Of a stretch of DNA of 64,000 nt, positions 23,698 to 35,500 are shown in pieces. Position 1 is the first letter of the stretch; the number at the start of each line of letters is the position of its first letter. The translations under genes and the position numbers were made by a program. The notes beneath the pieces were generated by a model. The model saw only the letters and a program-made list of their open reading frames with translations, did no database searches and was not told where the DNA came from. Source of the stretch: Nilaparvata lugens (Eukaryota; Arthropoda; Insecta; Hemiptera; Delphacidae); the NCBI RefSeq assembly GCF_014356525.2, contig NC_052506.1:33745917-33809916 (forward strand). The letters run 5' to 3'.

Positions 23698-24030
23698 TTA
23701 CAGCTTTGAAATATCGCTTTCATTTTTTATCACCACCACACTCTTGCTCGCTTCATCCTTTTTCACTAGAACGTTGCTGTCCCGAATCCATACAAAATCA
23801 TATTTCTTTTCCATTGCGCATTTTTTAACTTCTCGGAAAAGTTGCATGACCGATGGCGAATGATGTTGGAAAGCGAGCACCCTGCTCTCAGGAAGAGCCT
23901 GCGAAATGCATTTCGATGATATTCCCGGGCCTCTATTATCTTTAATAGCAGATGATCTGAAACTGGAATACCAAGCTTCCTTGTCTTGTCGACGCAGAAA
24001 AATGAAGACTAATTTTGATTTATTTCTCAA
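23698..24030 (-). pseudogene. LINE C ORF1, C-terminal part (FP-like)
   Basis: 110 open codons ending at TAA just upstream of ORF2. The end (FVWIRDSNVLVKKDE, then VVVIKN) resembles the C-terminal domain shared by insect LINE ORF1 proteins and baculovirus FP proteins, likely nucleic-acid binding. The N-terminal zinc-finger and coiled-coil parts are missing. Confidence 0.65.
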
Positions 24031-24753
24031 ATCTGTTTGTAAATCTTAATTCTATTCTTAAAATACATATCTTACTTAGTATAACAGAGCAGAAGAGAAT
24101 TTGTTGTTTTATTTTTAAATATTGGTGATCTTTATCTTTGATGTAGAACATACAGTTGAATCTCAATTAGGCCTATACTGATTACAAGAGCAACATTTGT
24201 ATGAAAATAGTATAAGAGAATGGAATTTTCTTTTTTCTTTTTTTCTTGATATTGTAATGTAAAATTATAAAATCTAATTATGTTATTAATATTACGATGT
24301 ATATTAGTATCTTATGCTATCCAACATTCTAGAGATACACCATCCCTCATCACAAGCTTTGCTTAAAGAGGGATGCAACAATATTATTTAGAATATGATA
24401 TTTTATGTAAATATTCATTATTTTATAAAGAATTTGTATTTTATGTTTGTAAGTATGAATTGTATATTAATTTTTTGTTGACATTAATAAATTGAAAAGA
24501 AAAATTGAATTTTACTGGTGACTGGAGTTTATAGGCAACACAAAAATAAGAATAAACGTGAGAAAGAAAACTGCTGATGAACGCGAATAAGACCGCCACT
24601 CCATTGTTCTATTGTCTCGGCTGCTTGGCTGAGCCTGGCTGGAGGGATCAAATAACCGACTGGATTGATCTTTCCTCTGTCTGCTAGGTGGAACTACGCC
24701 GACCATTGCTGGGTGGAAGACGTTACTGCGGCCGCTCGCATTCCCGGGGGCGC
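24031..24753. other. Non-coding; possible LINE 3' UTR-like segment
   Basis: 24310-24505 has a + strand look of a LINE 3' end: a small CCCTC...GAGGG hairpin around CACAAGCTTTGC, then GTTGACATTAATAAATTG. No coding part precedes it on the + strand. Low certainty. Confidence 0.3.
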
Positions 24754-24876
24754 GACAGTCGAGACCGACGACATTCGAGACCTACGACCGTAGAGGACTG
24801 TTTTACATACACTGTTTTACAGTGTATGTATCATCATGTTTTACAGTCCTCTACGGTCGTAGGCCTCGACTGTCGG
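24754..24876. repeat. Foldback at the head of the 102-bp satellite
   Basis: 24754-24808 pairs with 24836-24876 through GACAGTCGAGACC, CCTACGACCGTAGAGGAC and GTTTTACA. A second small palindrome, TACATACACTG...CAGTGTATGTA, sits in the loop (24804-24830). Confidence 0.8.
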
Positions 24877-25140
24877 GAGTGTATGAAAATTAGAGTGGCC
24901 TCAACTGTCGCCTAACGCAGGCGACATTTGAGACCACTTTTTCAGGAGTCCTCTCCCGTCGTAGGTCTCGACTGTCGGGGCTGTTCAAAAATTAGAGTGG
25001 CCTCAACTGTCGCCTAACGCAGGCGACATTTGAGACCACTTTTTCAGGAGTCCTCTCCCGTCGTAGGTCTCGACTGTCGGGCCTGTACAAAAATTAGAGA
25101 CTCGCTTGCAGCAGGCGACAGTTGAGGACACATCCTACTG
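24847..25140. repeat. 102-bp tandem satellite, block 1
   Basis: Units start AGTCCTCTxCCGTCGTAGG at 24847, 24947 and 25049 (spacing 100 and 102). Each contains the perfect short palindrome TGTCGCCT-AACGC-AGGCGACA. The third unit degenerates after about 55 bases. Confidence 0.9.
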
Positions 25141-25548
25141 CGATTCCAGACAAAATACATTTTATAATGATTATAACTTCTGATTTGTTGAAAACTAAAT
25201 AATGGAAACTTCCTTCATAAAAAAAGCATATGAACTTTGAAGGTAGATAGTGCTTATCCTTGAAGGATTTTCAGAACGGTCATCTTTGTGAAGAATTACA
25301 GCTTAATCAGTAAAGTATTTCAAGCGTGATGAGCTCACATACAAACAGACAGAAAGACAGACACCATCTTATAGATGGATAGAAGATAGATAAATATTTA
25401 GATTTGTCAATGAAGGAGGCATAATGCAGTAGTAATGGATTCCCATTACTTAAAAATATGTTTAGGGACCATCATCCAAGTACTGGAATGTATATGGCTT
25501 GACCACCTTTGTTGACGAAACTCAATTGGCGGAGTCCTCTTTTTCAGG
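25141..25548. other. AT-rich spacer between satellite blocks
   Basis: No frame. Contains CAGACAGACAGA-like short repeats near 25350 and GATAGA repeats near 25375. Confidence 0.4.
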
Positions 25549-25855
25549 AGTCCTCTGCCGTCGCAGGTCTCGACTGTCGGGGCTGTACAAAAATTAGAGT
25601 GGCCTCAACTGTCGCCTAACGCAGGCGACATTTGAGGCCACTTTTTCAGGAGTCCTCTGCCGTCGCAGGTCTCGACTGTCGGGGCTGTACAAAAATTAGA
25701 GTGGCCTCAACTGTCGCCTAACGCAGGCGACATTTGAGGCCACTTTTTCAGGAATCCTCTACCGTCGCTGGCCTCGAATGTCGCCGGTCTCTACCGTCGC
25801 TGGTCTCGACTGTCGCAGGACTCTTCTGTCGTTTGCCTCGTTTGACATCGACCCG
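25549..25855. repeat. 102-bp tandem satellite, block 2
   Basis: Units start at 25549, 25651 and 25753, exactly 102 bp apart. The first two are nearly identical; the third runs into a degenerate string of GTCGCTGG-CTCGA(C/A)TGTCG sub-repeats, hinting that the satellite grew from an about 25-bp motif. Confidence 0.9.
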
Positions 25856-26149
25856 CATTCCACCAACGCTGCTATTATTTGCTGTCTCAGTGCCTAGTCC
25901 GAGTCAGACAAGCATCCAGCCTGCACTGCGGAGCTAGGTTTAGAGTTGAAATATCGCCAAAAGATTTCTTAGTGAGCACCTAGGACGTATAAGGAAGCTA
26001 TTTTCTCAGTTTTGTTGCAATCCATCCACTAGTTTTCCAGAAATCGTGACCAGTGAGATAAGAATTTTATAAGTATAGATATTTATTTTCATCTAAATAC
26101 CGTGGAGTCATCTATAAGGTCTGCAGTGGCTCTTTCTATTACAAACCAC

Positions 26150-26275
26150 TCTCGGTCTCAGACAGCATCGTATCGCACATGCGCTAGTAACGGTTTTTTC
26201 CCGTTCCATGCAGTCAGTTCTTTGAATGTAACATTCTTTGTGATGATGGTTACCGAGCACCTTAACATCTGCTTT
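26150..26275. repeat. Inverted counterpart of 29215-29335
   Basis: Read in reverse complement, 29215-29335 shares GTCAGTTCTTTGAATGTAAC, CTCTTTGTGAT, TACCGAGCAC and a TGCGC block with this stretch, about 3 kb away in opposite orientation. Together they bracket the mariner/foldback/LINE nest. Confidence 0.55.
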
Positions 26276-26316
26276 GTTGAACGATACATAAGGATAGCAA
26301 CACCATTGCAAATCAC

Positions 26317-26348
26317 ACACTGTCATTATAACGTGGACCTCACTATAG
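26317..26348. repeat. Half copy of the 215-bp TA-flanked MITE
   Basis: Only the right terminal repeat, TGTCATTATAACGTGGACCT followed by CACTATA, is present; see 42844-43058 and 58384-58598. Confidence 0.7.
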
Positions 26349-27654
26349 ATACTCAAAGAATACTTTCGAATAACTATGTGATAACTGTGACCGTTGCTAG
26401 CCGTTACTCTGTATCTGAGACAAAGAGAAGCTGCTTTTCTATGAAGTAGAGCGGCTGATCCTCAACGTGACTGGTCTGAGGAGTACTCCGTTGATACAGT
26501 ATCATACAGCTTTATGATACAGTACGACACAGTTGCATTAATGAGTGATCTGAGGTATTTCTGCTTCCTATTTATTGTGCGTTTGTCTTTTATCATAATG
26601 TATGTTGCATGTTGATGTTTATGTAATGCACTACAGTGCCATATTACAAAACACAATACCAATTATGAATTGCCCTTTCTTTTTTATAAAATTAAAACTT
26701 TTTATACAGCAGCAAAATTGAAGAAATGAATTATTAAACATACGGTAGACAGGGGTGACTTTGTCCCAATTTCGGGGTGTTAAAATTTTAAATAGCTTGC
26801 AATCAATACTCAAGTTGATACAAATTTCTTGCAATATTTTTTATTGCATTCTGAAATGTTTGATTAATACCTTATTTATTGAGATTGGTTGGCTCCATAT
26901 GGCCATCCAGCAGATTTTTCAATGTTTTTCAGATGATCTTGTTTGCTCATGATGATGCATGCAGTACGAGAATAATGAATTTCTCTGTTAATCTCTGACC
27001 AATCTTAATAAATAAGGTATCCTTGAAATCTTGATAAAATTTTCTAACTTTTTTATCTCTTGTAAATTTTCTGTAAAATGAACGGTTTTCGTGAAATTTG
27101 CAATCAAAAATTTAAAATGACCGCCATTTTAAAAATTGACATTGAAATTTTTTTATTATATTTCTTAAAGTTGAGTCTTTATAGCATGAATTTAATATTC
27201 TTGCCAAATTTTAGATCAATACAACATATCGTTCTTGAGTGAAAAACAAAATGGCAGCTTTAAGGATAAACGCTGAGTTTTGGACACTTGAGGCTGTGCA
27301 AAGGCTAAAAATAAACTTTCTACTCCTGATATTTTCCAAAGTTTTTCGATTTTATACCATCAAGCTATCAAAATGCAAAAGTTTTCTCAGGAAAACATTT
27401 TTTTCCAATTATTACTTTTTGAGATATGAGCGCCAGAAGTTTGAATTTTTGGGACAGAACATTTCAAATTCGGTAAGATATAAATCCATGAGATTTGGAG
27501 GATGGATTCTTCATGGTATTGTTGATCTAGTAAAACAAACATTTTCTGAAAATATCGATTTTTGAAAAAGTTATTCAATTTACCAAAAATAACCAAAACT
27601 GAAAGTTATTTTTATAAATCCTCTAAATCTCATGGATTTATATCTCACCGAATT

Positions 27655-28862
27655 CAAATTCAAATTTATTGTTTTCATTTTTCATTACAATCAAATTTGA
27701 TAAATCCATACAATTATAAAACTAGCTGCAAATAATAATCAGTGGATATAATGAACAACAAAATATTATATTTAACAAAAAACCAAACCACCGTGATGCT
27801 GATTATCAGTTGGATGATACTGACGTATGATGTATGACGTTGGATGACATAGCTTCAACTGGATGATGGAGATGATCAAATTTGAAGCTTCATGGAATAA
27901 CATTTATTGCAAACAATAATGTTTTACTACTCACAAAAAAGCAAGAAGCTTTCGTACGTGAGTAGGAGTTGAAAAAAAAACACATTCACACACACAATCA
28001 CACACAAGTATGTTTTTCAATCATAGACATATTTAATTTTCAATGAATATAGATATTAGTATTATATATACCGTATAACTAGTATAATTTAATTAGTATG
28101 ATTTAATTAATTGGAGCCTATAACATCATAAGAATAATTTGAAAAAAAAAGAAATTTTGTATTTAAAAAGTAGGAAGTACAACAAAGAGGAAAATCACAA
28201 GGTTTTTTTCAAAGAGAAAAGGAAGGGAAAATTGCAAAAGCTTATACATTCATTCAAATTAGAAATCATCAGTCCACCACTCTAAAAAGGTTTTCTAACT
28301 CTATTGGTGACTGAAGCCATAGCCAAATTTCCAATTTATTGTAGAATTTCCTGTAATATCTCACACTTCTAAATTTCATTTGGTAGAAGATAAAAAAACT
28401 TGGGTCCGAGAAATAGAAAACATCTTTGAAATGTAGTGGAATTTGGCTTTGGGACTTTCAACATCAGTTGCATTGATTGACGTGACACCCGATGATCATC
28501 TTCATGAATGGGTCTAGCTGAAAGTCCTATACTACCACTCATTCTGTGAAACAAGGATAACACCTTCAGCACATAGATGTATCTGAAAGGGAGGATTCCC
28601 AACAGTTGGAAAATTGGAAAGGTATGAGTCCTTCTATTCACACCATGAATAATTCTTACCACTGATTTCTGCAGTGTGATTAGGCTTTTAAAATGAGATA
28701 GGAAAGTAGACGCATAACAAGAGATTCCATATTCCAGTCGACTATTGAAAAATGCAAAATACATGACACGTAAAATACTCACTGGAAAGAATTGCTTCAA
28801 TTGATGGAATCTTCATAGCAAATATAATAGGTACATCTTGATTTTCTGTATATGTAGATTCC
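27655..28862 (-). mobile_element. LINE D: 5'-truncated, inside the foldback's right arm
   Basis: Same family as LINE B. The 3' end is AATTTGAATTTGAATT at 27655-27670; the 5' truncation lies near 28862. The foldback's arm sequence is split here: CATTTCAAATT resumes on the far side, giving a short AAATT-type target duplication. Confidence 0.78.
28290..28810 (-). pseudogene. LINE D reverse transcriptase C-terminus
   Basis: 143 open codons (28369-28800) covering the thumb and tail only: ILRVMYFAFFNSRLEYGI, VVRIIHGVNRRTHTFPIF and FLFLGPKFFYLLP, aligning with LINE B. No catalytic motif present. Confidence 0.82.
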
Positions 28863-29214
28863 AATTTGAAATGTTCTGTCCCAAAAATTCAAACTTCAGG
28901 CGCTCATATCTTAAAAAGTAATGATCGGAAAAAATCTTTTCCTGAGAAAACTTATGCATTTTGATAGCTTGATGGTATAAAAATCGAAAAACTTGGAAAA
29001 ATATCACGAGTAAAAAGTTTATTTTTAGCCTTTGCACAGCCTTAAAATACGACATTTGTAGTCTCCTATCATCCAGGAACAATACCCTAAAATGTTCGTC
29101 ACTACTTCTGAAACAATCTGTATTATTATCATTATCAAATAGAATGACATTCCTTTTTAAGTAGCCTAGTTGCTTATAAACGAATAAAAGAGAAGCTGCT
29201 ATCTGCCAGTATCA

Positions 29215-29335
29215 GCTCCAGTCACAGTGCTCGGTAATCACAAAGAGCGTTACATTCAAAGAACTGACTGAACAAGAAAGAACAGTTACTTGCACTTGCG
29301 CATTACGGTGCTATGTCAGACAGAGAAAGGCGTAT
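29215..29335. repeat. Inverted repeat upstream of CDIN1 exon 1
   Basis: Partner of 26150-26275. It ends about 155 bp before the CDIN1 start codon, so it lies in the 5' UTR or proximal promoter region. No TATA box or other core element is convincing between it and 29491. Confidence 0.5.
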
Positions 29336-29490
29336 GTTTGTTTATTTTGGTTGGGATTTGTGAGGTTAACCTCCGTTTGTTGGTTTCGTGTCAAGTTTTC
29401 TTTTACAGTTTGTAGAAACTTTGATACATTATAACTTTTGAAAAACCTTTTTATTTTCAATCGAAATTGACTCTGTACATTAAGCAAATA

Positions 29491-29588
29491 ATGGATTTGA
29501 CGGTATATAACGATATAAAAAGTTTCATAAACCAATACAGAGGATTATCCAGATTCTGTCTCAGAGAATTAATCAACTTGTATCCAAG
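29491..29588 (+). CDS. CDIN1: CDIN1 exon 1 (coding part)
   Basis: Codons 1-32 plus two bases (TATCCAAG then GTAAGA). The split codon AG|T gives Ser in LYPS, matching the FPS of the vertebrate protein. It lies 18.3 kb from exon 2, so it was identified by phase and family resemblance rather than proximity. Confidence 0.85.
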
Positions 29589-32500
29589 GTAAGAAATTTG
29601 AAAAGCATTTTGCAAAACAAGTAATCACATAAAATTTTTAAATTGAATTGTATTTCTGAAATTAACTCTTGGTTTAATTTAATGCAAATATTGTTTATTG
29701 GAATCACTATAGGCTACATTCTTAGTTTTGATGATTCATTTGATATAAATCGTAAACGCTAACACTCCTAATTCATCTGCCGCCATCATGTTTGTACAAG
29801 ATAATGTGCAATCCAATGAGTCATCGTGTCATTGAATTTAATAAATCTATAGTCTATGTGCTCCAGCCGTCACGGCAGGTCCATTTTCTTTAAGCTGGGT
29901 TTTCGTTTATGCGTGAATGCCGTCGTCGACCACGACAGGGAGAGAATCTCCGATTGGTTAGATTTCAATTTGTCTACATAACCTAAAAGATTATTTTCAA
30001 TTAATATGTTCTAATGGGGCAGGTTGAGCTTATTCTTTTAAATGGCAGTATGTTGATATTATTGGAAATGTTTAACTCTTTAATAATAAAGACAAATAAT
30101 AAAAAAGTTATTTGATCAGCTGTTTTAGCACACTTGAAAAGTACAGTGACCAATATCTACAAACCACCAGGCATTATATGGCCACCTGCAGTGATTCCAA
30201 TACAACCACATCCTGCAGTCTATGTGGGTGATTTCAATAGCCACCACGAACAGTGGAGATATAAGACGGAAATGGTGAAGCAGTGGTGGAATGGGCTGAA
30301 GATGAGAATCTGAATTTACTATTTGATGCTAAGGATAGGTTTACTTTCAGATCAGCAGCGTGGAGCGAGAGTAAAATCCAGATCTATGTTTTACTTCAAG
30401 TGACAGCAAAGGCCAACCACTGCCAGCCACCCGGAAGGTTCTCTGTGACTTCCCCCACAGCCAGCATCGCCCAGCTCTCATAGAGATAGGCATTCAAATC
30501 CCACTTGTAAGATCCACACCCCAACCAAGATGGAATTTCAAAAAAGCAGATTGGGAGAGATTCTCGAAAAAGCTGGATAAATGCCTAGGTTGGATACCGC
30601 CGACAAGCAAAAACTATGGTAGATTCATTGGAGCTGTTGAAAGCGCTGCTAAAAAGTGCATCCCAAGAGGGTGCCGTCGAGAATACATTCCGGGATGGTC
30701 TCAAAACAGCAATGAATTGTACCAAACATTTTTGGAGACTGTTGACGAAATTATGGCTGATGAGCTACTCCACAGCCTTGATGAAGTGAGGAAAGAGAAA
30801 TGGGTGGAGATGGTTGAGAGCATGAACTTCCAAAACTCAAGTCGTCAGGCATGGACCTTGCTGAGGAAGCTGGGGAGTGGAGCACCCATGAAGAGACAAA
30901 AAACAGATGTTTCAGCAAATACCATAGCATCTCACTTGGTAGCAACATCCAAAGCGAGAATAGACAAGGCACATACAATTGAAATAAAACGAGAACTGAG
31001 ATGCCTGGAAAGAGAGCCAACAGAGAGCGAATTTAGCCGTCCTTTCACTTCACAGGAAATTGAACTGGCACTGAAGTCCATAGCCCCGCAGTAAAGCACC
31101 AGGGTTTGACAGCATCAACCCGGAATTCCTAATAAATTGTGGAAAGTATGCAAAGGTTTGGTTGGCTGGATTCTTCACTGATATAATGCAAACTGGTATT
31201 ATACCCAAAGAGCTTAGGCAATCAAAGATCATAGCAATCTTGAAGCCAGGAAAACCTGCAAACACACCCACGAGTACAGACCAATTGCATTATTATCAGT
31301 GACATATAAACTATTGGAGAGGCTGATTTATAATAGGATCAGCCTGAAGGTATTTGAAAGTGTCCCAATCGAACAAGCTGGATTCAGACCTCACCGAAGC
31401 TGTGTGGACCAAGTACTCTCACTCACAACATGTATTGAAGCTGGATTCCAGAACAAGCTAAAGACCTCTGCTGCATTTATCGATTTATCAGCAGCATATG
31501 ATACTGTGTGGAGAGAGGGAATGATTTACAAGCTCCTTAAAGTAATAAACTGCAAAGTGACTGCTCGACTCCTGAACAATATGCTGAGTGGCAGAACTTT
31601 TAAAGTCATCCTGGGCTCTGATATGAGTACACAAAGAAAGTTCAGGAACGGCCTGCCTCAAAGGTCAGTGCTTGCCCCTCTCTTGTTTAGTCTGTACATT
31701 GTAGACATGCCAGAGACAACATCAAGAAAATATGGCTATGCTGATGATTGGGTGTTAACAACTCAGAGCAGGTCGTTTGAGGAGACAGAAAAGACTCTCA
31801 CAGCTGACTTGGGGAAACTGGGAAAATACTTTAGCAGATGGCGCCTCCAACTGAATGCCAGTAAAACCGAGATTGCTTGCTTCCATCTCAGTAACAAAGA
31901 TGCAAACAGGGAGCTCCGCATCCAATTTGAAGACAAGTGGCTCACTCATTGCAAAACACCTAGATACCTTGGCGTAGTACTTGACAGGACACTTTCTTAT
32001 AAGGAGCATCTTACAAAATTGGTGGAGAAGCTGAAGTCCAGAAACAATATCATCCAAAAGCTCTGTGGAACTTCTTGGGGAGCTTCAGCTTCTACATTGC
32101 GCTCTTCAGCCCTGGGTCTTGTGTTCTCAACTGCTGAGGTTTGTGCACCCGTGTGGCTGAATAGCTCGTGCGGAGGGTTAATGCTCAGTTGAATAATTCA
32201 ATGAGGTTGGTTGCTGGAGTCATAAAATCGACACCATTAGAATCGCTCCCGGTGCTGAGTCACATTCCACCCCCCAACCTCCAACGCATGACTGCACTAA
32301 CAAGAGAGTTCAATAAGATCCTGCAAAATCAAAACTTGCCAATACATGGGGATATAGAACATGCCAATCAAATCTGCCTGGTGTCTCGAAAGCCTCTGAC
32401 CAGAACGGCATTACATGCTCTGGATGGTGAGTTCAGTTTAACAGACGCCTGGAAACAGGAATGGCATGCAAGGCAAATCGATCTTACCCCATGTATCACC

Positions 32501-35500
32501 GAAAAGTCACCAGGTTTTGATTTGCCTCGCAAACTATGGTCAGCTCTAAACAGGATCCGAACTCAGCATGGAAGATGTGCCTATGCGTTGCACAAGTGGG
32601 GAAAGGCTCCAACACCTTTTTGTGGCACTGTGCAAACTATAAGACACATTGTAGAAGAGTGCACAAGAACAGCTTATGAGGGCAGGCTGGATGACTTCCT
32701 GGTAGCTACACCAGATGCAGTGGCATATTTAAATTGACTAGATATATGTTTATAACTTTTAAAATTTTAGTTTTTAATTTGTGTTCCACCTTTTTTCAAA
32801 CTTGTGACTAAGATGACTGTGACTTATGTTAGATAACATAAAGATTTGTGTTGTAGGGCCATACGCTAAATAAATAAGCACACTTGAAATTTGAACAATA
32901 TGAATGTCAACAATGCTTGTCATTGTTGACTGCAGAAATTTACGCATAAACGAAAACGTACCTTTAGAGGCGAGGCTATAAGCAGGCAAAGTTAGTAGAT
33001 AGAATAAGAATAACGTTGATAAGCAGGCGTGTCGAGACACATGGTTAGAGCAATACCTACTATTACTTCAGGCCCCACAACTGAAGCTATGATAAACTAT
33101 GATGTCATCACATGTAGATTGATGATCTACTAGTGATAGGCAAGCGAAATAAGAGTGCTGATGCTTGTTAATACATCTGATATGGTAACCAACAAAAAAT
33201 CAATTACAAATTTTATTTTCACGGTCTTCCATTTCAATGAATATGGTTTGTTTATCATTCTTCTAATATTCGTTTGTAAAAAGTAATGGTAAATTTGGGG
33301 TTTTAAATCATGGGATTCTGTTGTTGTGTACCCAATTGTTGCGAGAATTATAACAAGACTCCAAAAGTTCCTGCATTTTCTTTTCTGAGAGATTAAACTT
33401 TGAAACAAAAATGTATACAAGCGATAAGAAAAAATAACTTCAATCCCACAAAACAACAGTTTACATGAAGTGTAAAAGAACAGTGTAAATAAAGTGAAAG
33501 AAAAATTTAATTAAAGTGTGAAAGAACAATGAAAATGAATAATGTGAAATAACAGTGTAATTAGAGTGTGAAAGAACAGTGTAAATAAAGTGTGTGAAAG
33601 AACTGTTGAACAAATAAGTTAAAAAGTAAATGTAAGTGTTGGAACTGTCCATAAAATCATAAGTTTAAAGGTTTTACCAGGACCTGGTTCTACCTAACTG
33701 AAAAACATTCTCCTGATGGGTCTTTCTGTACCACAGATTAATATTGTGATCAAGCCTGTGGGTGCCTTTTTCCTAAAAAAGAGTTACATCATTACATCAG
33801 GACCTCATAAATACCGGACCTGAGCATACAAACAAGATGGCCGCCATAGATGGTGGACTTACTGCCATCAGCTAGGTTCCAGCTCTCTCTAATAACTTAT
33901 TACTGTTCTAAATCATTTTTTAGAATTTAAATAAGGTTCTTATCAAAGAAGTAATTATTTGATAGGGTAACTGGATTTTATTTATTCTCATGCATATAGC
34001 ATTCAAGTGCATTCTGATGCATGTGAATTCACATGCATATAGCTTATAATTATCGTTACTTTATTCTAGCCTAAGAATGTTCTCAAGTTTTGCGACTTTG
34101 CTTGCTTGGGCAACTAATTATTTTTCTTCTTGTTGCAGTAATTGTTCTAAAATATATTGCCCAATATGCATAAACATCATACACACAGGAAGATTTTTGT
34201 TTGGATTTGTATTTGGAAATTGATCAATCTGATAAATTCAAAATTGTGTTTGAATTAAGTTATCATTTAAGTTATGTAAGTAACATAACCCTCAGACTGT
34301 GTATACCAAATTAAGGTTTGAAGCAGTTTTGGGCAAATGCCTATTGTTTTTACCTGAATTGTATTTGCATATGAATTATAAATATTATAATGATAAGCTA
34401 AATAATACCTCTACACACAATTTAATTGTGTTGTAAGAAGGCTGATTTGGAAAAATTTTAGGGAAGGCACCATCACATAGTTTTACTCTTTTTCTTGGAA
34501 CAGTCACATAAGAACCATCTTCACACAAAAACTTGTCTTCTTTAATAATGTCTGATGCTCTAAAATGATTGATACACACAGCCGAATTTTTAGTGACTTT
34601 ATAATATTTCCTATGGATACAGCTTATCCACTTTTTAAGCAAATAGTGTCACTAAGGGGGTTTTTCTATGATAGTTTGATCTACACCCAGGGACACAACA
34701 ATTAATAGGCATGTTCAATTAAAACTGTACTTATTGTAGCATGTTGTTGTATAAAGCTAAATGTTGAGTTGAGGATGATAAACAAAAAGTAATTCACGGT
34801 TGAATAATATAAAATTATTGTTAAAAAGGTGAAGACGAAATTATTTCAAACTCCCTTGTAACGAACAATGTAAATTAAAATAGTATAAAAGAATTGGTAA
34901 ATTCTAGTGTTAGTGCTATGCATCCTGTACCTATTTTAATAAATAATGACAACACAAAAATATATCATGACGAACATGCATTTGATTTAAGTGTTAATGC
35001 AACTAATGACAAATCAAAAAACAAAATTGATGCTAACAAATTAATAAACACAGCTTTTTTGACTGAGCAAAAGAATTAAAACATTTTTTCAAGTAGAATG
35101 GAGTTATGTGATTTGACAAATGAAAATGAAGATGATGAACATTCAAACTGGAAACTTGTAACTAAAGGAAAAATAGTAATTCAAGAAAAAACACCTTATC
35201 TACAAACAGTAAAAATACACAAAGCAAGAGAGCAGATAGCAAGGACAAAGGTGAAATGAATTATGCAGAGGCTGCAAAAACAAACATGTCTAAACCAAAT
35301 AAAAATATAATTGTAGGATCTAGTAATCTAAATGATGAATTAGGACCCAAATCTATCCTGGTGGGAGAGAAAAAGGCGTGGTTTCATCTGGGTAAAGTTA
35401 AGAAAGGAACAACCGAGGAAAATGTAAAAAGTTTCATGTCTATGTCATTTCCAGGCCAAAGTATCATGATCAAAAAGTTGGATAGCAAGAGTGATACCTA

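Larger units (their letters stand above)
21690..24030 (-). mobile_element. LINE C: partial, lacking its 3' half
   Basis: Read on the - strand: end of ORF1 (24030-23698), ORF2 with endonuclease (from 23647) and the first part of the reverse transcriptase, which stops being recognisable near 21700 before the YADD motif. Loss of the 3' end is unlike ordinary 5' truncation and implies a later deletion or rearrangement. Confidence 0.8.
27291..29041. mobile_element. Foldback/MITE inserted in the mariner remnant
   Basis: Ends are inverted copies: AGGCTGTGCAAAGGCTAAAA at the left and its complement at 29012-29041. The arms extend about 180 bp and continue, around a further insertion, to the GATATAAATCCATGAGATTT block at 27477 and its complement at 27625-27645. 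A 3-4-bp target duplication is likely but ambiguous (TTGA versus TTAA). Confidence 0.75.
26920..29123. mobile_element. Degenerate mariner terminal repeat carrying nested insertions
   Basis: 26930-27290 matches the right terminal repeat of the mariner at 14782-17141 from GCATGCAGTACG through GAGTTTTGGACACTT. The match resumes at 29042 with ACGACATTTGTAGTCTCCTA and runs to the tip near 29123. Everything between is inserted. No transposase remains. Confidence 0.8.

Noticed and set aside
24847..25855. Regular repeats with palindromes, CRISPR-like at first sight
   Set aside because: Contiguous 102-bp satellite units without variable spacers.
34385..34642. THAP-like frame as an intact host THAP gene
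   Set aside because: Lacks the first cysteine pair and any effector region; only a half-domain remains.
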